NCBI GenBank assembly: GCA_015179045.1
Contig: WHUZ01000076.1
Location: forward strand, 62,001-126,000
Source of the DNA: Kalaharituber pfeilii
Taxonomy: Eukaryota; Ascomycota; Pezizomycetes; Pezizales; Pezizaceae
DNA: 64,000 nucleotides
Direction: 5' to 3'
Of this stretch, positions 34,202 to 44,721 are shown in pieces. Position 1 is the first letter of the stretch; the number at the start of each line of letters is the position of its first letter. The notes beneath the pieces were generated by a model. It was given only the letters and a program-made list of their open reading frames with translations. It searched no databases and was not told the origin of the DNA. The position numbers and the translations under genes are program-made.

Positions 34202-34984
34202 ATGGTACGTATCTGAAATATTTTGGAGACACAGCTTAACGCGAGGGAGAAACCTGCTTCACTCCTTCCTCTATCCCTGGCAGACGACTTTTCTACCCCG
34301 CAAAAGCTCACAAAGAATATCTCCACAGGAGCAACCCAAGATCATCGAGCCATACATGTTGGAGAGTGAGATTTTGGAGATTTCGAAGGGCCCCATTAAG
34401 TATAAAGTGCACCGCGCAGTACTTGCTAGCCTAGGGGGGGACTTTGTTGAACCTAACGACATTATGTTTGTACTTCAAAACAATTTTGGCGACCCATATG
34501 TGCTTGGACTCTTCTTACAGTGGGCATATACCAAAGAATATCATGTGTAAGTAATCCATATACCTATGCTCCAGGGAATCGTCAAGATATGAACAAAGAT
34601 GAACTCACACATTATAGTGATCTCAGCAAATTGAGCATCTCCAAGGGGGTGCTCCATGTACACAAAGAGCTATATAGAGTTGCATACTTCTATGGGGTGC
34701 ATGATTTGCAAGACCTATGCTTGCGCAAAGTTGATGCTTGGTTGCAAAAGCACGGAGAAACCCCGCCTGAGCCCGTCGCAGAGGAGGTCCTGGCTGTGAC
34801 CGAGGTTGTGATTAAGTGGTTTCCAGAGTTGGAGGATGCCATAGTAGATTGTCTCTTACGCTACATCTCTTGGACCCTCAAGACGATGCGTCGGCTCAAA
34901 GGATTCAACGACCTCATCGAGAGACGCCCCAAAGTTGGCGTTTTCTTGCTTCAAAATTGCAGACCAGCAGAGAACAGGTCGTAG
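34202..34984 (+). CDS. BTB/POZ-domain protein A
   Basis: Exons: 34202-34204 (the ATG alone), 34329-34546, 34618-34984; the product is 195 aa. Introns are gtacgt..ccacag and gtaagt..ttatag, and all phases agree. The BTB core is ISKGPIKYKVHRAVLASLGG with FLQWAYTKEYHV, then LYRVAYFYGVHDLQDLCLRK as the following helices. Fungal single BTB proteins of this kind mediate protein contacts; partners are unknown. I favour the ATG at 34202 because the neighbouring paralogue has the same ATG-intron-GAGCAA arrangement. A longer first exon from 34085 is also in frame. A tail-only LINE-A copy lies 88 bp after the stop. Confidence 0.78.
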
Positions 34985-35072
34985 AAGGCGAGAGAAAATG
35001 CAAAGGCGGTGGGATGGCCTCAACGTTTACGATATTTCCGGCGTGCTGAATCCCGGTTTAGAAGGTTTCTTT

Positions 35073-35126
35073 CTTTTTTTTTTTATTTATTTCATTACTC
35101 GCGTGCCGCCCTGGGGGCTATGGCGA
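35073..35126 (-). mobile_element. LINE-A tail-only insertion (~54 bp)
   Basis: It is flanked by ggtttagaaggtttcttt (35055-35072 and 35127-35144), an unusually long 18-bp duplication. The insert is a T run plus the reverse stem-loop. Confidence 0.9.
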
Positions 35127-35144
35127 GGTTTAGAAGGTTTCTTT

Positions 35145-35823
35145 GGAGCTCGACGTGTGTGTTCACAAGGGGCACGCAAGGAACTGGGTACCATAGAGCA
35201 GACCTTTCTGCCTTTCTTTTGCTCTCCTATTTCAGTTTATCTCGGGTAGCGTTGTGATGATTGTACCTAGATTGGCCCACGGAAAAGAAAAGGAGGTTAG
35301 TAGGATTCTTTCTTGAATGCTGGATTCGCAGATTTTCTCTTTTAAAATAATATAGCTATATCCGCTGGTCAAAATTGAGGAGAAAGGAGGCCCCGTTCTG
35401 GGTACCTTGCCTCTCTGAAGTTTGAACCCTCCCTGCTAGTCTGCAGCACCATCATGGCAGCACAGGTACCTATATGTAATATGTTCCCAGTCCTCCCCTT
35501 CCAGCTTCTGCTACTACTTTATCTGTTGCTATTGCCTATTCGGTCAAACGAGTCAGAGCCGCTTGCAGCCGGGATCAGTCCTGGCAGGGAGATGTAGAGG
35601 AGTGCTCTGGATGCATCCATTACTATTTTGATTCATTATGTACTTGTATGAAGCCCTGCTTGACATTTGAACTGGTGCTTGGCGGTGCTGCAGGTTCTGG
35701 TCAGGCCACCAGTCTTGGCATGCGGACTTCGTGCAGACACTCCGATCCTTCTTCGACAGCGGGTGGCAAATCTCGATCTTTGGACACGCTTCATTATATA
35801 GAATCAGCTTGGAGAAATAAATC
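35145..35823. other. No gene seen; upstream of BTB gene B
   Basis: No supported coding region is present. Confidence 0.35.
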
Positions 35824-36605
35824 ATGGTAAATGGTGGCCCAACAAGAAAGGAATCATATGCGATGAACATTGATACGAAGCTAACACAAACATCTCAATA
35901 GGAGCAAGCCGGAAATAATATAGTGGCCCGAGAAATGTTGCTGAGCAACATTGTGACCCTCGTTTTAGCGGATGGGAAGCAGTTCTACATTCACGAGAAG
36001 CTGCTCCGATCATTATCAAACCTATTGCAACAGGTTCCGCTCAATCAAGATTTTAGTATGGGTAATTTTGATGAGAGGACTGTGGGTCTGTTTTTGCAGT
36101 GGGCATATGCTAAGGACTACCATGTGTGAGTTTGTACAATTCCTGCCAAAGCACCAGTCTAGAGATGATTGAAAGGGCGCTGATACCTTCGCTCTGAGAA
36201 ATTGATAACAGTGGAAGCCGTGGGGATGTTCTTACGCACACCAAGGTATACATGCTCGCAAACTCTTTCAATATCGACGCTCTGAAAGACACGAGTTTCG
36301 GAAAGCTTCGTACTGCCCTTAAACATATAGCAGAGAGTCGGTCGCAACGTGCGAACGTTCCATTTATGGGAGGAGAGGAAGTGTTATCAGCACTTAGATA
36401 CGCAGTTGAACACTTATCAGAAGCGGCAAACGAGCTTGTGGTGGGGAACGCGCTGGTACTCTATCTCCTCCGGTTCCTCTCATGGGCTCTACCGAGTGTT
36501 CGTCACTCTACTACTTGGAACGGACTTTTGTTGAACTACCCATTCTTAGGAATTGAGTTATTGAACATGGCTAGACCAGCAAAGGTGCTGCAATGGGGCG
36601 AATAA
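35824..36605 (+). CDS. BTB/POZ-domain protein B
   Basis: Exons: 35824-35826 (the ATG alone), 35902-36125, 36212-36605; the product is 206 aa. Introns are gtaaat..caatag and gtgagt..taacag. The BTB core is VTLVLADGKQFYIHEKLLRS with FLQWAYAKDYHV, followed by DVLTHTKVYMLANSFNIDAL. It shares exon structure, intron phases and the GAGCAA start of exon 2 with gene A about 1.6 kb upstream, so the two are tandem paralogues. The C-terminus has an open helix-rich part ending ARPAKVLQWGE. Confidence 0.78.
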
Positions 36606-39019
36606 GTACGCCTAATACAAGAACTGAAATGTTTATGAGCCCGGATGCATGTTGAAAAGCGTATCTGGTATGCTACATTCGCACTGCTTTCGAATGTGGT
36701 ACGACGTACAAGAGCTCTTTTGTTTTATATATCTATATATCAGTGATCGCGTGCCGCCCTGGGGACTATTGTTGAAAATGGTATAGTGCAACGTTCAGTC
36801 TTTCCACCACGTTCTGTTGTTCTATATCATTCTGTAATATTCTACTACTTTCTAATTCTCACATATGTCATGTATTCATTTGTCATACATCATGTATTCT
36901 GGATGTTTCTGTCTCTACGTTCTTTACTCTTGATACTTCTAGTATTCTAGAGTCATGTGAGCATCACGTTACAAACACGTTGCCCCTAGGATCACTATCA
37001 TTATGTCCAATCCTAGCAGTTCATCCATCGAACAGTTGTAAATCATCCGAGGACCCTGAGGCTACTGGTAACTATATCGAAGTTGGGAGATTGGCCTGAG
37101 ACTATAGACTTTGTGTATATATTTGTAGGTATACTGCATTCTAGATGAACTCTGCATGCAAGTTCTGACTATAACTTAATAAACCGGTGTAGGGTGAAGG
37201 AGTAGTGATAGCTTTCCATAATAGTATCTTGATTGCCAGTGATATTGGGTAGGTCATGTCGTACAAGAGGGTCTTTCTGGATGGAGAATAAGTGATTTAG
37301 TCATAGATCTTGATTTTTTTGATTTTCTCATGATTCTGACGAGAGATTCTGATTTAGCGATATAGAATCAGGGTTCTAATATATAATTTTAATATATGTC
37401 ACCTGCAATAACAAACACTATAGGAGAATCCATGAGGTGGAGTGCTAGGTGTTTTCGTGATGAGTGGAGGACTAAACGTACTTTGTATGCCCATTGCTAT
37501 TCCTCAGGCCCTAAGCGGCATCGCAATGTAGAATCCTGGCTGTTTTGAAAACTCCACCTCGATTACCACCTTTACTTAGTCCCCTGAACCTTTACCCTTT
37601 TTCTGCCCTTGGTGGCCATGTCTACTTTAGTAGATCGCAGCCTGGGCATCAAACTGTGTAGCTCTAATGACCGCAATGGGAAAAAAATGGCGTGTCCTGG
37701 AATTGCTTGCATATTATTCTCTAACATTGACAATAAAGTTGTACTGGTATCTCATGCTTCTTACTTGGCGCGAACTTGACTGAGACCTTATTCATCCCCC
37801 TCGAGCCACAAATGAAGGTTCGCGTGCTTGATCTTCTCCGATCCACTGAACGATACCTTGACTAGATTCTTATTCCTCTGGTCTCATATTTGATGAAACG
37901 ACAGCGGAGGGAGTCGAGCCTCGAGAAGATGATTTGGTGATTTCGTGGGATATGCGAAGCCGGCTCGCAAAAATGGACCCGGCTTCCGCTATAGCTGGTC
38001 CTGAGCTCCTTGCAATTTTGAGAACGCTATAGAAGTCGGTCCGCAACCGTAGGTTACTGTGCCGGCGGCGCCACACTTTCCATTCCATCACGGTCGACGT
38101 TTCAGGTAACTCAAGGGAGTGTGGCCGGGTAGGAAAGCGGCGTAGGGTAGTCAGCTCCAGTACGCCGAAGTATGAGTGTTTACTATGCGACGTTAAGCTT
38201 CTCGCATGGAGAAACTAGCGTAAGCGCCTTGATATCGTGCCAAGCGCCCGCTCCGACTGAGTTTGAATGAAAAAATCGCGTGCCCCCCTGGGGGGTAGGG
38301 CAAGGGTGAGTTTGAATTGCACCCCAGTTTATCCAAATATACATCACTGAACTTTGTGGTATAGCTGTAACACAGTGAGTTTTTCTTTGTAATTCCCTGT
38401 CCTATTTCCCAACATTTGCGTATGATTTGAAGGATCTGTACTATTGCTGTAGCCCAGCGATTTGGCCAATCGCTCCCATTGGGATACTTGGCCGGAATAG
38501 AGACGATGCTCGTGGCCATTATGGGGCCAAGGGATCAACATATGCCCATATGGTTGTGTCTTATCATTACCGCATCTCTGGGGCACCACACCTACGGGAG
38601 GGTGTTTCCCCTATGCGCAAAACCTCCATTTGAAGGCTATTCTGGCTACTTTGCAACTGGACATGTCGGTGACAAATAGTTTTGCTTCTGACGGTAATAT
38701 GTGTTCATTACAATACATTTCACTGAATTGCTCAATTCAACTGGTCCTATTACTCTATGCATAGCAAAATGGTATAAAGCAAAGTGAGCCCTTGCAAGAA
38801 ACGGAAAGCCTAGCTTGAGCAAACGGAGACTAGAAACAGCTAGATGAGAAACCTCTGACGCTTCCATTGCTAAGATCTATAATCCCTGAACGGGGCTTAC
38901 ACCACGCAATAGGCGTGAAACTTCACTGACGAAGCATTAGCGACACCCCTTACTTGGAGACTCGGAAGAGTATATCTGTGCCTACCATGGTATGAAAGCT
39001 GCATTAGTCAGCTCTCCCC
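36606..39019. other. Long gene-poor stretch
   Basis: No supported coding region over 2.4 kb. A worn LINE-A stem-loop lies at about 36740-36770 (gatcgcgtgccgccctgggg) and a tail-only insertion at 38269-38306. Confidence 0.4.
38269..38306 (-). mobile_element. LINE-A tail-only insertion (38 bp), decayed
   Basis: It is flanked by tgagtttgaat (38258-38268 and 38307-38317). It consists of a worn reverse stem-loop (tcgcgtgcccccctgggggg). The T run is missing. Confidence 0.65.
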
Positions 39020-39700
39020 CTACCGTGCTTCGAATACACTGAGATCAATTTGAGATTCAACCATGTCCGGTTCAATTCTGCCCAGGCGAATTCGTTCCAA
39101 TAGCCTTTTCACAATTCTGTGATATAATGTCCCGAGCATAGGAGCCAAGTGTTCCCAGAGTACCGTGAAACCAATCTGATTGGTGTCACTGAGATACACG
39201 TCTAGCATCTCTGGCGGCGGCGGCGATGGGGATGATGTTGGAAAGAAAATTGGATCCCTCAGTTCATCAAATTGCTGCATGACCAAAACTGTTATGTCAT
39301 GGAGGCGCCACGGTCCGAGCGTGGTCGCCAGCGCTGTCATTGCTGCAGGAGGATTATAGGTGACCGGGTCTGGAGGTGTACCGTGAACCTCAATGCCGAG
39401 TGCATGAAGAGGGCCATTCAATTGGATCATTCGATGGATGATCTTCGAGACTATGTTGTGAGTCAGCTGCTGCATCATGGAACGCAGCGAATAATCCATC
39501 TCTTCCCTCACGAGCTGGAAAATTAGGGGCTTGAGCCCCTGAACGAGATCGTCTAGCTGCTCTGTACTGGCGGCGATCGGAAATTTGTGCATCATTGTGT
39601 CCCTGAGAAAATTGGCGAGAGTGATGCAGAACCAGGGCTCAATAGTATCATGTTGCAGACTGTGCAAGATTTCTGGAGACAAGCCGTTGAGCGGTTCCAT
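39020..39700 (-). CDS. Hypothetical 226-aa protein
   Basis: A single open frame with an ATG at 39700 and a stop at 39020. The composition is that of a soluble helical protein (MMHKFPIAASTEQLDDLVQG; LRSMMQQLTHNIVSKIIHRM), with a Ser/Pro run (PTSSPSPPPPEM) in the second half. No domain is recognised, no signal peptide or membrane helix is seen, and no intron is needed. Confidence 0.6.
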   Translation of the reverse strand: MEPLNGLSPEILHSLQHDTIEPWFCITLANFLRDTMMHKFPIAASTEQLDDLVQGLKPLIFQLVREEMDYSLRSMMQQLTHNIVSKIIHRMIQLNGPLHALGIEVHGTPPDPVTYNPPAAMTALATTLGPWRLHDITVLVMQQFDELRDPIFFPTSSPSPPPPEMLDVYLSDTNQIGFTVLWEHLAPMLGTLYHRIVKRLLERIRLGRIEPDMVESQIDLSVFEAR

Positions 39701-40091
39701 CGCGGAGAAGGAAGGTGGATGGAGTTTGTGTGCGCTGCAGGGCTGTGGAAATAGAATGGGTGAAGTAGGTTTGCTTTGGTTTATGTCATATGCTGCCGAC
39801 CTCTACATCCTTAAGGAGGAAACCTATTGGGCAGTCATCAACCTTGGCAGCAGCGATTCTTGGCACCAGTGGTGTTTCACCCGGAGAAGCATTCCGTCTC
39901 CGACTCTGAGTTACGACAGATCACTATTTCTAAGTACTTTGCTCGAGAAAGCCGCTTTCCTTTACAGTATCAAAACCTTCGATATATGTCCACTTACCAG
40001 CTAATATATATTACATTTCCTGCTTCTTCCTTGCTGTTATTCTAAAAGATGTTTGCAACAGGTTCTCTTCAATTTCCTAACTTTGAATAAA

Positions 40092-40295
40092 TTAGCAATC
40101 TTCCTTTCCAGATGGATGCGGATTGTGCGGCTTGTCATTCTCTCCCTGCTTGACTGGTGGATTTGCATGATCATCCTGACAACTTACCAGAATTTTGATA
40201 AGCTCTAGGCGGCAAGCCTGCATGCTGCATCGCGTGAGGTTGCCCGGAGTAATTCTGCCGCAGATGGTGCAATGTTTGACGACTTGATGGCACAT
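40092..40295 (-). CDS. Possible small Cys-rich protein
   Basis: 67 aa from the ATG at 40295: MCHQVVKHCTICGRITPGNL with further cysteines (RCSMQACRLE, ILVSCQ). Small fungal proteins starting with an MC-QVV-like sequence and several Cys are familiar, as I recall, but their function is not known to me. A TATA-like ttatttaaataa lies at about 40434-40446. A GTAAGT donor at 40187 could make an alternative end, but the resulting intron would be only 34 bp. Confidence 0.4.
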   Translation of the reverse strand: MCHQVVKHCTICGRITPGNLTRCSMQACRLELIKILVSCQDDHANPPVKQGENDKPHNPHPSGKEDC

Positions 40296-40718
40296 GTCAG
40301 CGAAGTGGTAGGAATGAGCGTATGAACTGCGCACGATCGAGTTTAGGTTCTGGGGAAGCACAATTGATTGAGCTGTTTCTCTACGCGGTAACTGTGATGT
40401 CTGTTATATCTGTTAGGACAACTCTGGTTTGTAGGTTATTTAAATAACCCCTCTATGGCCGGGCATTCCAGGCATCCAGGCAAATCGACTTCATAATCCA
40501 TGGCCACAAGGTTCATGTGGCCATGGCGCCTTGCACGAATATAAACTTCTGAAGAGAAGCGTCACTTTTCCGCGAGTTTGGCGCCCTGTAAATTACTGTA
40601 TGGCCGTGAATCCGAAGCTTCATGTACTATCCTCTTTTGAAGGCGTCAAGCCATCAGTGAAGCTAGTAGAGAAATCATTCTTACGCGTATCATATGAAAC
40701 TTAGGGAAAGGTTCTATT
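40296..40718. other. No gene seen
   Basis: No supported coding region is present. Confidence 0.35.
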
Positions 40719-40731
40719 ATAGGCCATATCT

Positions 40732-40882
40732 TTTTTTTTATTTTTTTTTATATATCATTACTCGCGTGCGGCCCTATGGGCTATGGCGAGGGTTTATTGT
40801 AGATAAAGTAAAGAAAAGAAAAAGAATTAGATACATGTATTTCCCGCGGTACCCCGCTTGTAGCTGTTCGCCATGGTAGGGC
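40732..40882 (-). mobile_element. Chimeric LINE-A/LINE-B tail insertion (151 bp)
   Basis: One pair of target duplications, ataggccatatct (40719-40731 and 40883-40895), encloses both families. Reading on the minus strand: LINE-B stem-loop (ccctaccatggcgaacagct then gcggggta), directly joined to a LINE-A 3' UTR, its stem-loop and poly(A). Both parts are in the same orientation. Confidence 0.85.
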
Positions 40883-41064
40883 ATAGGCCATATCTGGAGG
40901 GGTCACATACACAGGAAGACAATGAAATGTGAGTATTCTAATTCTGTGTAGAATGACATTCAATTTTTGGACCATTCAGAAATAGTTCTTAACACACGTC
41001 CACATGAGGGTTTGTAACTTTGTTCTTTCACACACCTCTAGTCAAGAGCTAAACATCGTCCTGC

Positions 41065-41093
41065 GTTCAAGTAATGATATAAAAAAACAAAAA
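41065..41093 (+). mobile_element. LINE-A tail-only insertion (29 bp)
   Basis: It is flanked by aaacatcgtcctgc (41051-41064 and 41094-41107). The insert is gttcaagtaatgatat plus an A-rich run: about 16 template bases, with no complete stem-loop. It is the shortest insertion in the window. Confidence 0.85.
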
Positions 41094-41547
41094 AAAACAT
41101 CGTCCTGCAGGATAACAACGTGATAGACTGCCGTATGACTGGTTACCAATCGTAATCATACTGGCCAACCTAGTCATTCCGTTGGATGCTCTGCTGGTCA
41201 ATCTCAGAGCAACTTGGACAGAGCACCGTAAGCGTAATAACTACGATTGCTCTACAACCGCTGCCGTTATTTGCGCTGCAAGGTTCCCAAATTTCTCCCC
41301 AGACAATGTCGTCCATTGGACAGCGCTCTATCCATTGTGTACACATCGCTTCTGGGGTCGAGCAGTTGACTCCAAATCTTGGTAATGAGGTAAAAAGATA
41401 AGAAATTTTCAATCAAGGTCTAGTATAAGCAATGGTGTGTGCGCGGTTGTACTGAGGTCTCTTGTACGTTTTTGTTCCCCCTTTGTCTGGGGTGGGACAC
41501 AGTAGGTTATATAGGTTTTGTTGCCCGTAGCTATGGTAAAGTTTGGG

Positions 41548-42506
41548 GCCACTCATCTTAACAGGCCACTCATGACTGGCCCGGGCCAGCCATTTCTTCC
41601 ACACAAAAGTGGATGGCCTGGTCCACCCATGCTAGGACCAATGGCCAGGGCCAGTGGCCCAGATTCCGAGATGAGTGGCCCGGGGCCATCCATTTTTTTT
41701 TTTTTTTTTTTTTTTAGTATCTTCACTCTCTTGCCGCCCTATGGGCTATGGCGAGGGACATCCATATTTGTACTGACTGGCACGGGCTACTCGTCCAGAT
41801 TCCGAATACATACCCTGCATACTGGAGTGAAAATTTTGCATTTAACGCCGCCCCGCTCCTGTTGTATATCTTGGCGACTATACAGATTAAATATATAAGA
41901 CCCTAATCAGGTACAGGGGATCTCGAGATATTTACTATCACTGTATTCACTACACTCCTCCACCACGCCTCCTCTCATTACTCTCCCTCCTTAGCCTTAT
42001 TTAAGATGTCTCCTTAACCTGTTGGATGATCCTTCTTTGGCATCAATAGCATTAGTTACTGACTGCCTGGTGTAATGTGATAACAACTGCCCAAGTTGGC
42101 GAATTATGATCAGGAAACTGTACCTGTCAAGCAGGATGTATAACTCATCGATCTGGCTGCAGAAAGTGCCTACGTACCTGTTCATTCTCTTGTGATCCTG
42201 ATGTGGAATGCCAAAATTTGGCTACAGAAGAATGATGTTGATAGTACTATTCATGTCAGTTAAGAACTCATGTACTGTAAACGGAGTGATGCTTCTAGCA
42301 CTACAAGTATGCATGTCAGTTAAGATATGATGTACTATAAAGCGGCAACATCTCTATTCATGTAACTAATTTCTCGTTTTCGGTCTTTTAACCTTGTAAA
42401 TTGATCACTTGCCCCCTTTAGTGATGAGTAGCCCAGTTACCGACTGGCCCGGGCCACCCATGGGTAGACCGCGTCGTGGCCCGGGTAAGATGGCTAGCCC
42501 CCAACA
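41548..42506. repeat. Candidate degenerate inverted-repeat element
   Basis: Left sequence tggggccactcatcttaaca and right sequence (reverse complement) tgggggctagccatcttacc are similar. Both are followed by ctggcccgggcca-type boxes. No target duplication was found, so the borders are tentative. Confidence 0.35.
41694..41758 (-). mobile_element. LINE-A tail-only insertion (65 bp)
   Basis: A T run and one reverse stem-loop (ttgccgccctatgggctatg) between catccat copies (41687-41693 and 41759-41765). Confidence 0.82.
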
Positions 42507-43608
42507 GTCACAACTGCAATGACGTTGATCCTGGACGCGCAGGTATGGCTAGCCTTGTATGGAAGAAGCTCATACAGCATGGTGCGGGGCCTAGATGCGA
42601 ATTGAATGGCCGGCTGCAAACTTTGCACCACCGAGCGACCGGGTGGAAAACTTAGAATGGTGTGACTACCGCGCTTCCAAAACATTGATATTCAAACAAG
42701 CTTGGGCGTGGAACAGGAAACCCTGCCTTAGCAAACTAAATTGCGGGGAGAATTTGTAAGTAAGTGGAACATGAAGACAACGGTAGTCATGTTCTTAGCC
42801 GCCATTGTGAACGAGAATCCGATTCTCCAGTAGAGTTTTTGGAACATCTCAATGCAATACACATTGAATGGTATATCTGTATAGATAGCCGTTGAATGTC
42901 ATTTGCTATAGTTCGAAAACATCTCATTATGCTGCAGTAGGTGATTACCATTAGCTGTATATGAAGTGCCGGACGTTACGCATCCGCTACAGTAACTTTA
43001 CCGTCTTCACTTGTACAGGGCTTCCTCAGGTTAGCTGCAGCTGGAACTTGGAAAGTGGCAGAAGACAACAGTTCACAGCCAATAGCCCTGTTTCTAGCAG
43101 CGCTGGGAAGGTTTGTGTTTATGGCTATCTGTCACGGGGGTGGTTCGTAGAGTAGGACCCGTAGATAACAGCGTATTCAACAGCGTAAATTTCATTGGTG
43201 AGGAAACTATGGTGAACAGAAAGTTGGATTCATGATATCACTAGATTCAATTTTGAATGTCTCTATTATCTTCTTAAAGGTATAGTATTTTAGTGCATGG
43301 AAAATCTATTTTGGCAACATGTCCAGAAGCCAATCCTCGGTCCTTGGTATGAGCTTGGACCCCCTGACCATAGGGATAAACTATTCCCTCATTCGCACCT
43401 CTCTGACTAAGACACCACGCATACATTCCTCGGAAAAATTAATGACAATAGTTTATAATTCTTATCCTCCCCTCTTTCTCCCCATACAACCTGATATCAG
43501 CGAGCGTTGTGGAGTCTTATTGCTTCTAGAAGATATATATATCTTGGCGTTGGAAGCGCATGAACATAGTTATGGCTGTATAGTGGTGTATCATAATAGC
43601 TTTGTTTT

Positions 43609-43914
43609 TTTTGTTTTTTTATTTATTTCATTGATCGCATGCCGCCCTAAAGGCTATGGCGATGTTTTACGTACAAACTAAACTGAATAACTCATTGCAA
43701 ACAAATACAAACGCAGTCACATAAGTCATAGCAAAACCCAGCATAGGACATAGCTTTTTTTTTTTTTATTTTTTTTTTTATATCATTTATCGCATGCCGC
43801 CCTATGGGCTATGGCGATGTTTAGCTAAAAATAAAAGAAAGTTAAATACAACAGCCGAAACATTCCCGCCAAAAGGCACCAATCCTGACCCTTCACTCCC
43901 TAAGTACATTAGGA
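43609..43914 (-). mobile_element. LINE-A 3' fragment, host of a second one
   Basis: A T run and stem-loop with the ATCGC/GCGAT variant lie near 43610-43662. The outer duplication is best read as atagctttgttt (about 43597-43608 and 43915-43926). It is interrupted by the copy at 43757-43909. Confidence 0.65.
43757..43909 (-). mobile_element. LINE-A 3' fragment (153 bp), nested
   Basis: It is flanked by taggacatagctt (43744-43756 and 43910-43922). It has a T run, a stem-loop (ATCGC/GCGAT type) and a short 3' UTR. Confidence 0.88.
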
Positions 43915-43934
43915 CATAGCTTTGTTTATTGTAG

Positions 43935-44713
43935 CAACTCCTCCACCACCAGTCACCCGGAAGAGAAAAGGCAAGACGCCGTTCCCCGGGGTCCCGTACG
44001 CAATCAAACGCCAACTCAACAACGAGGAAGCCCAAAAGATTGCATCTACCCCCTCGGTTGACTCCTCCGCAGGCCCCACGCCTGCCACCACCACCGGCAC
44101 ACCGGCAGGCGACACGCCCGCCACCACCAAAACTACCACCTCCAAACCGTCGAACTCCAGACGCACACCCCAAGCCAAAATGCCACCAGCACCGTCCACC
44201 TCCTCCCCGCGCCCCCAGACAACGCCTCCACGCCCCAAAGCCAGCCCACACACCTCGACCAAACCCGACAACACCACCAAGAGACAAGGCATTGTCGTCC
44301 ACGGCATAGCCCTGAGGAAAGAGTTAGGAAATGTCAAAAGATGGTTGAAGGCATCAAACCAAGACATGGGCAAGATCCTAGAGATCAGATGGCTGCGGAA
44401 GAAAGCCACTCTAGTGGAGGAAGGCAAGAAGACGAGCTCCGCAGTGGTATATCTGGAGACACAGACGGAAATCGGGAGAATCAGACTCGGAGGAAGGTGG
44501 CTGCGTGCGAGCGTGTAGGAGCCGGACAGAGGAAGGAATTAGTTAGGGCCCGTACATGACTCTCGGCTTTGTCACTCCACCCGCCTCATGTAAAACCACC
44601 GCGGGCACCACATGTATTTAGTCACTTGTTGTTTCTGTTTTCGTTTAATAAAAACCCTCGCCATAGCCCATAGGGCGGCATGCGAGTACTGATATAAAAA
44701 AAAAAAAAAAAAA
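43935..44713 (+). mobile_element. LINE-A insertion, ORF1-only type (779 bp)
   Basis: It is flanked by tattgtag (43927-43934 and 44714-44721). ORF1 is open from the 5' border: a Pro/Thr-rich basic region (VTRKRKGKTPFPGVPYAIKR), then IVVHGIALRKELGNVKRWLK, RWLRKKATLVEEGKKTSSAV and RIRLGGRWLRASV-stop at 44516-44518. The next codons read EPDRGRN-stop, so the usual end has been shortened by a nonsense change. The 3' UTR has the CCCGC/GCGGG hairpin, then the stem-loop and poly(A). There is no zinc knuckle and no ORF2. Confidence 0.9.
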
Positions 44714-44721
44714 TATTGTAG

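Larger units (their letters stand above)
40896..43596. other. Long gene-poor stretch with short LINE-A tails
   Basis: No supported coding region over 2.7 kb. It contains tail insertions at 41065 and 41694 and a pair of GC-rich inverted segments (41550 and 42430 regions). Confidence 0.4.
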
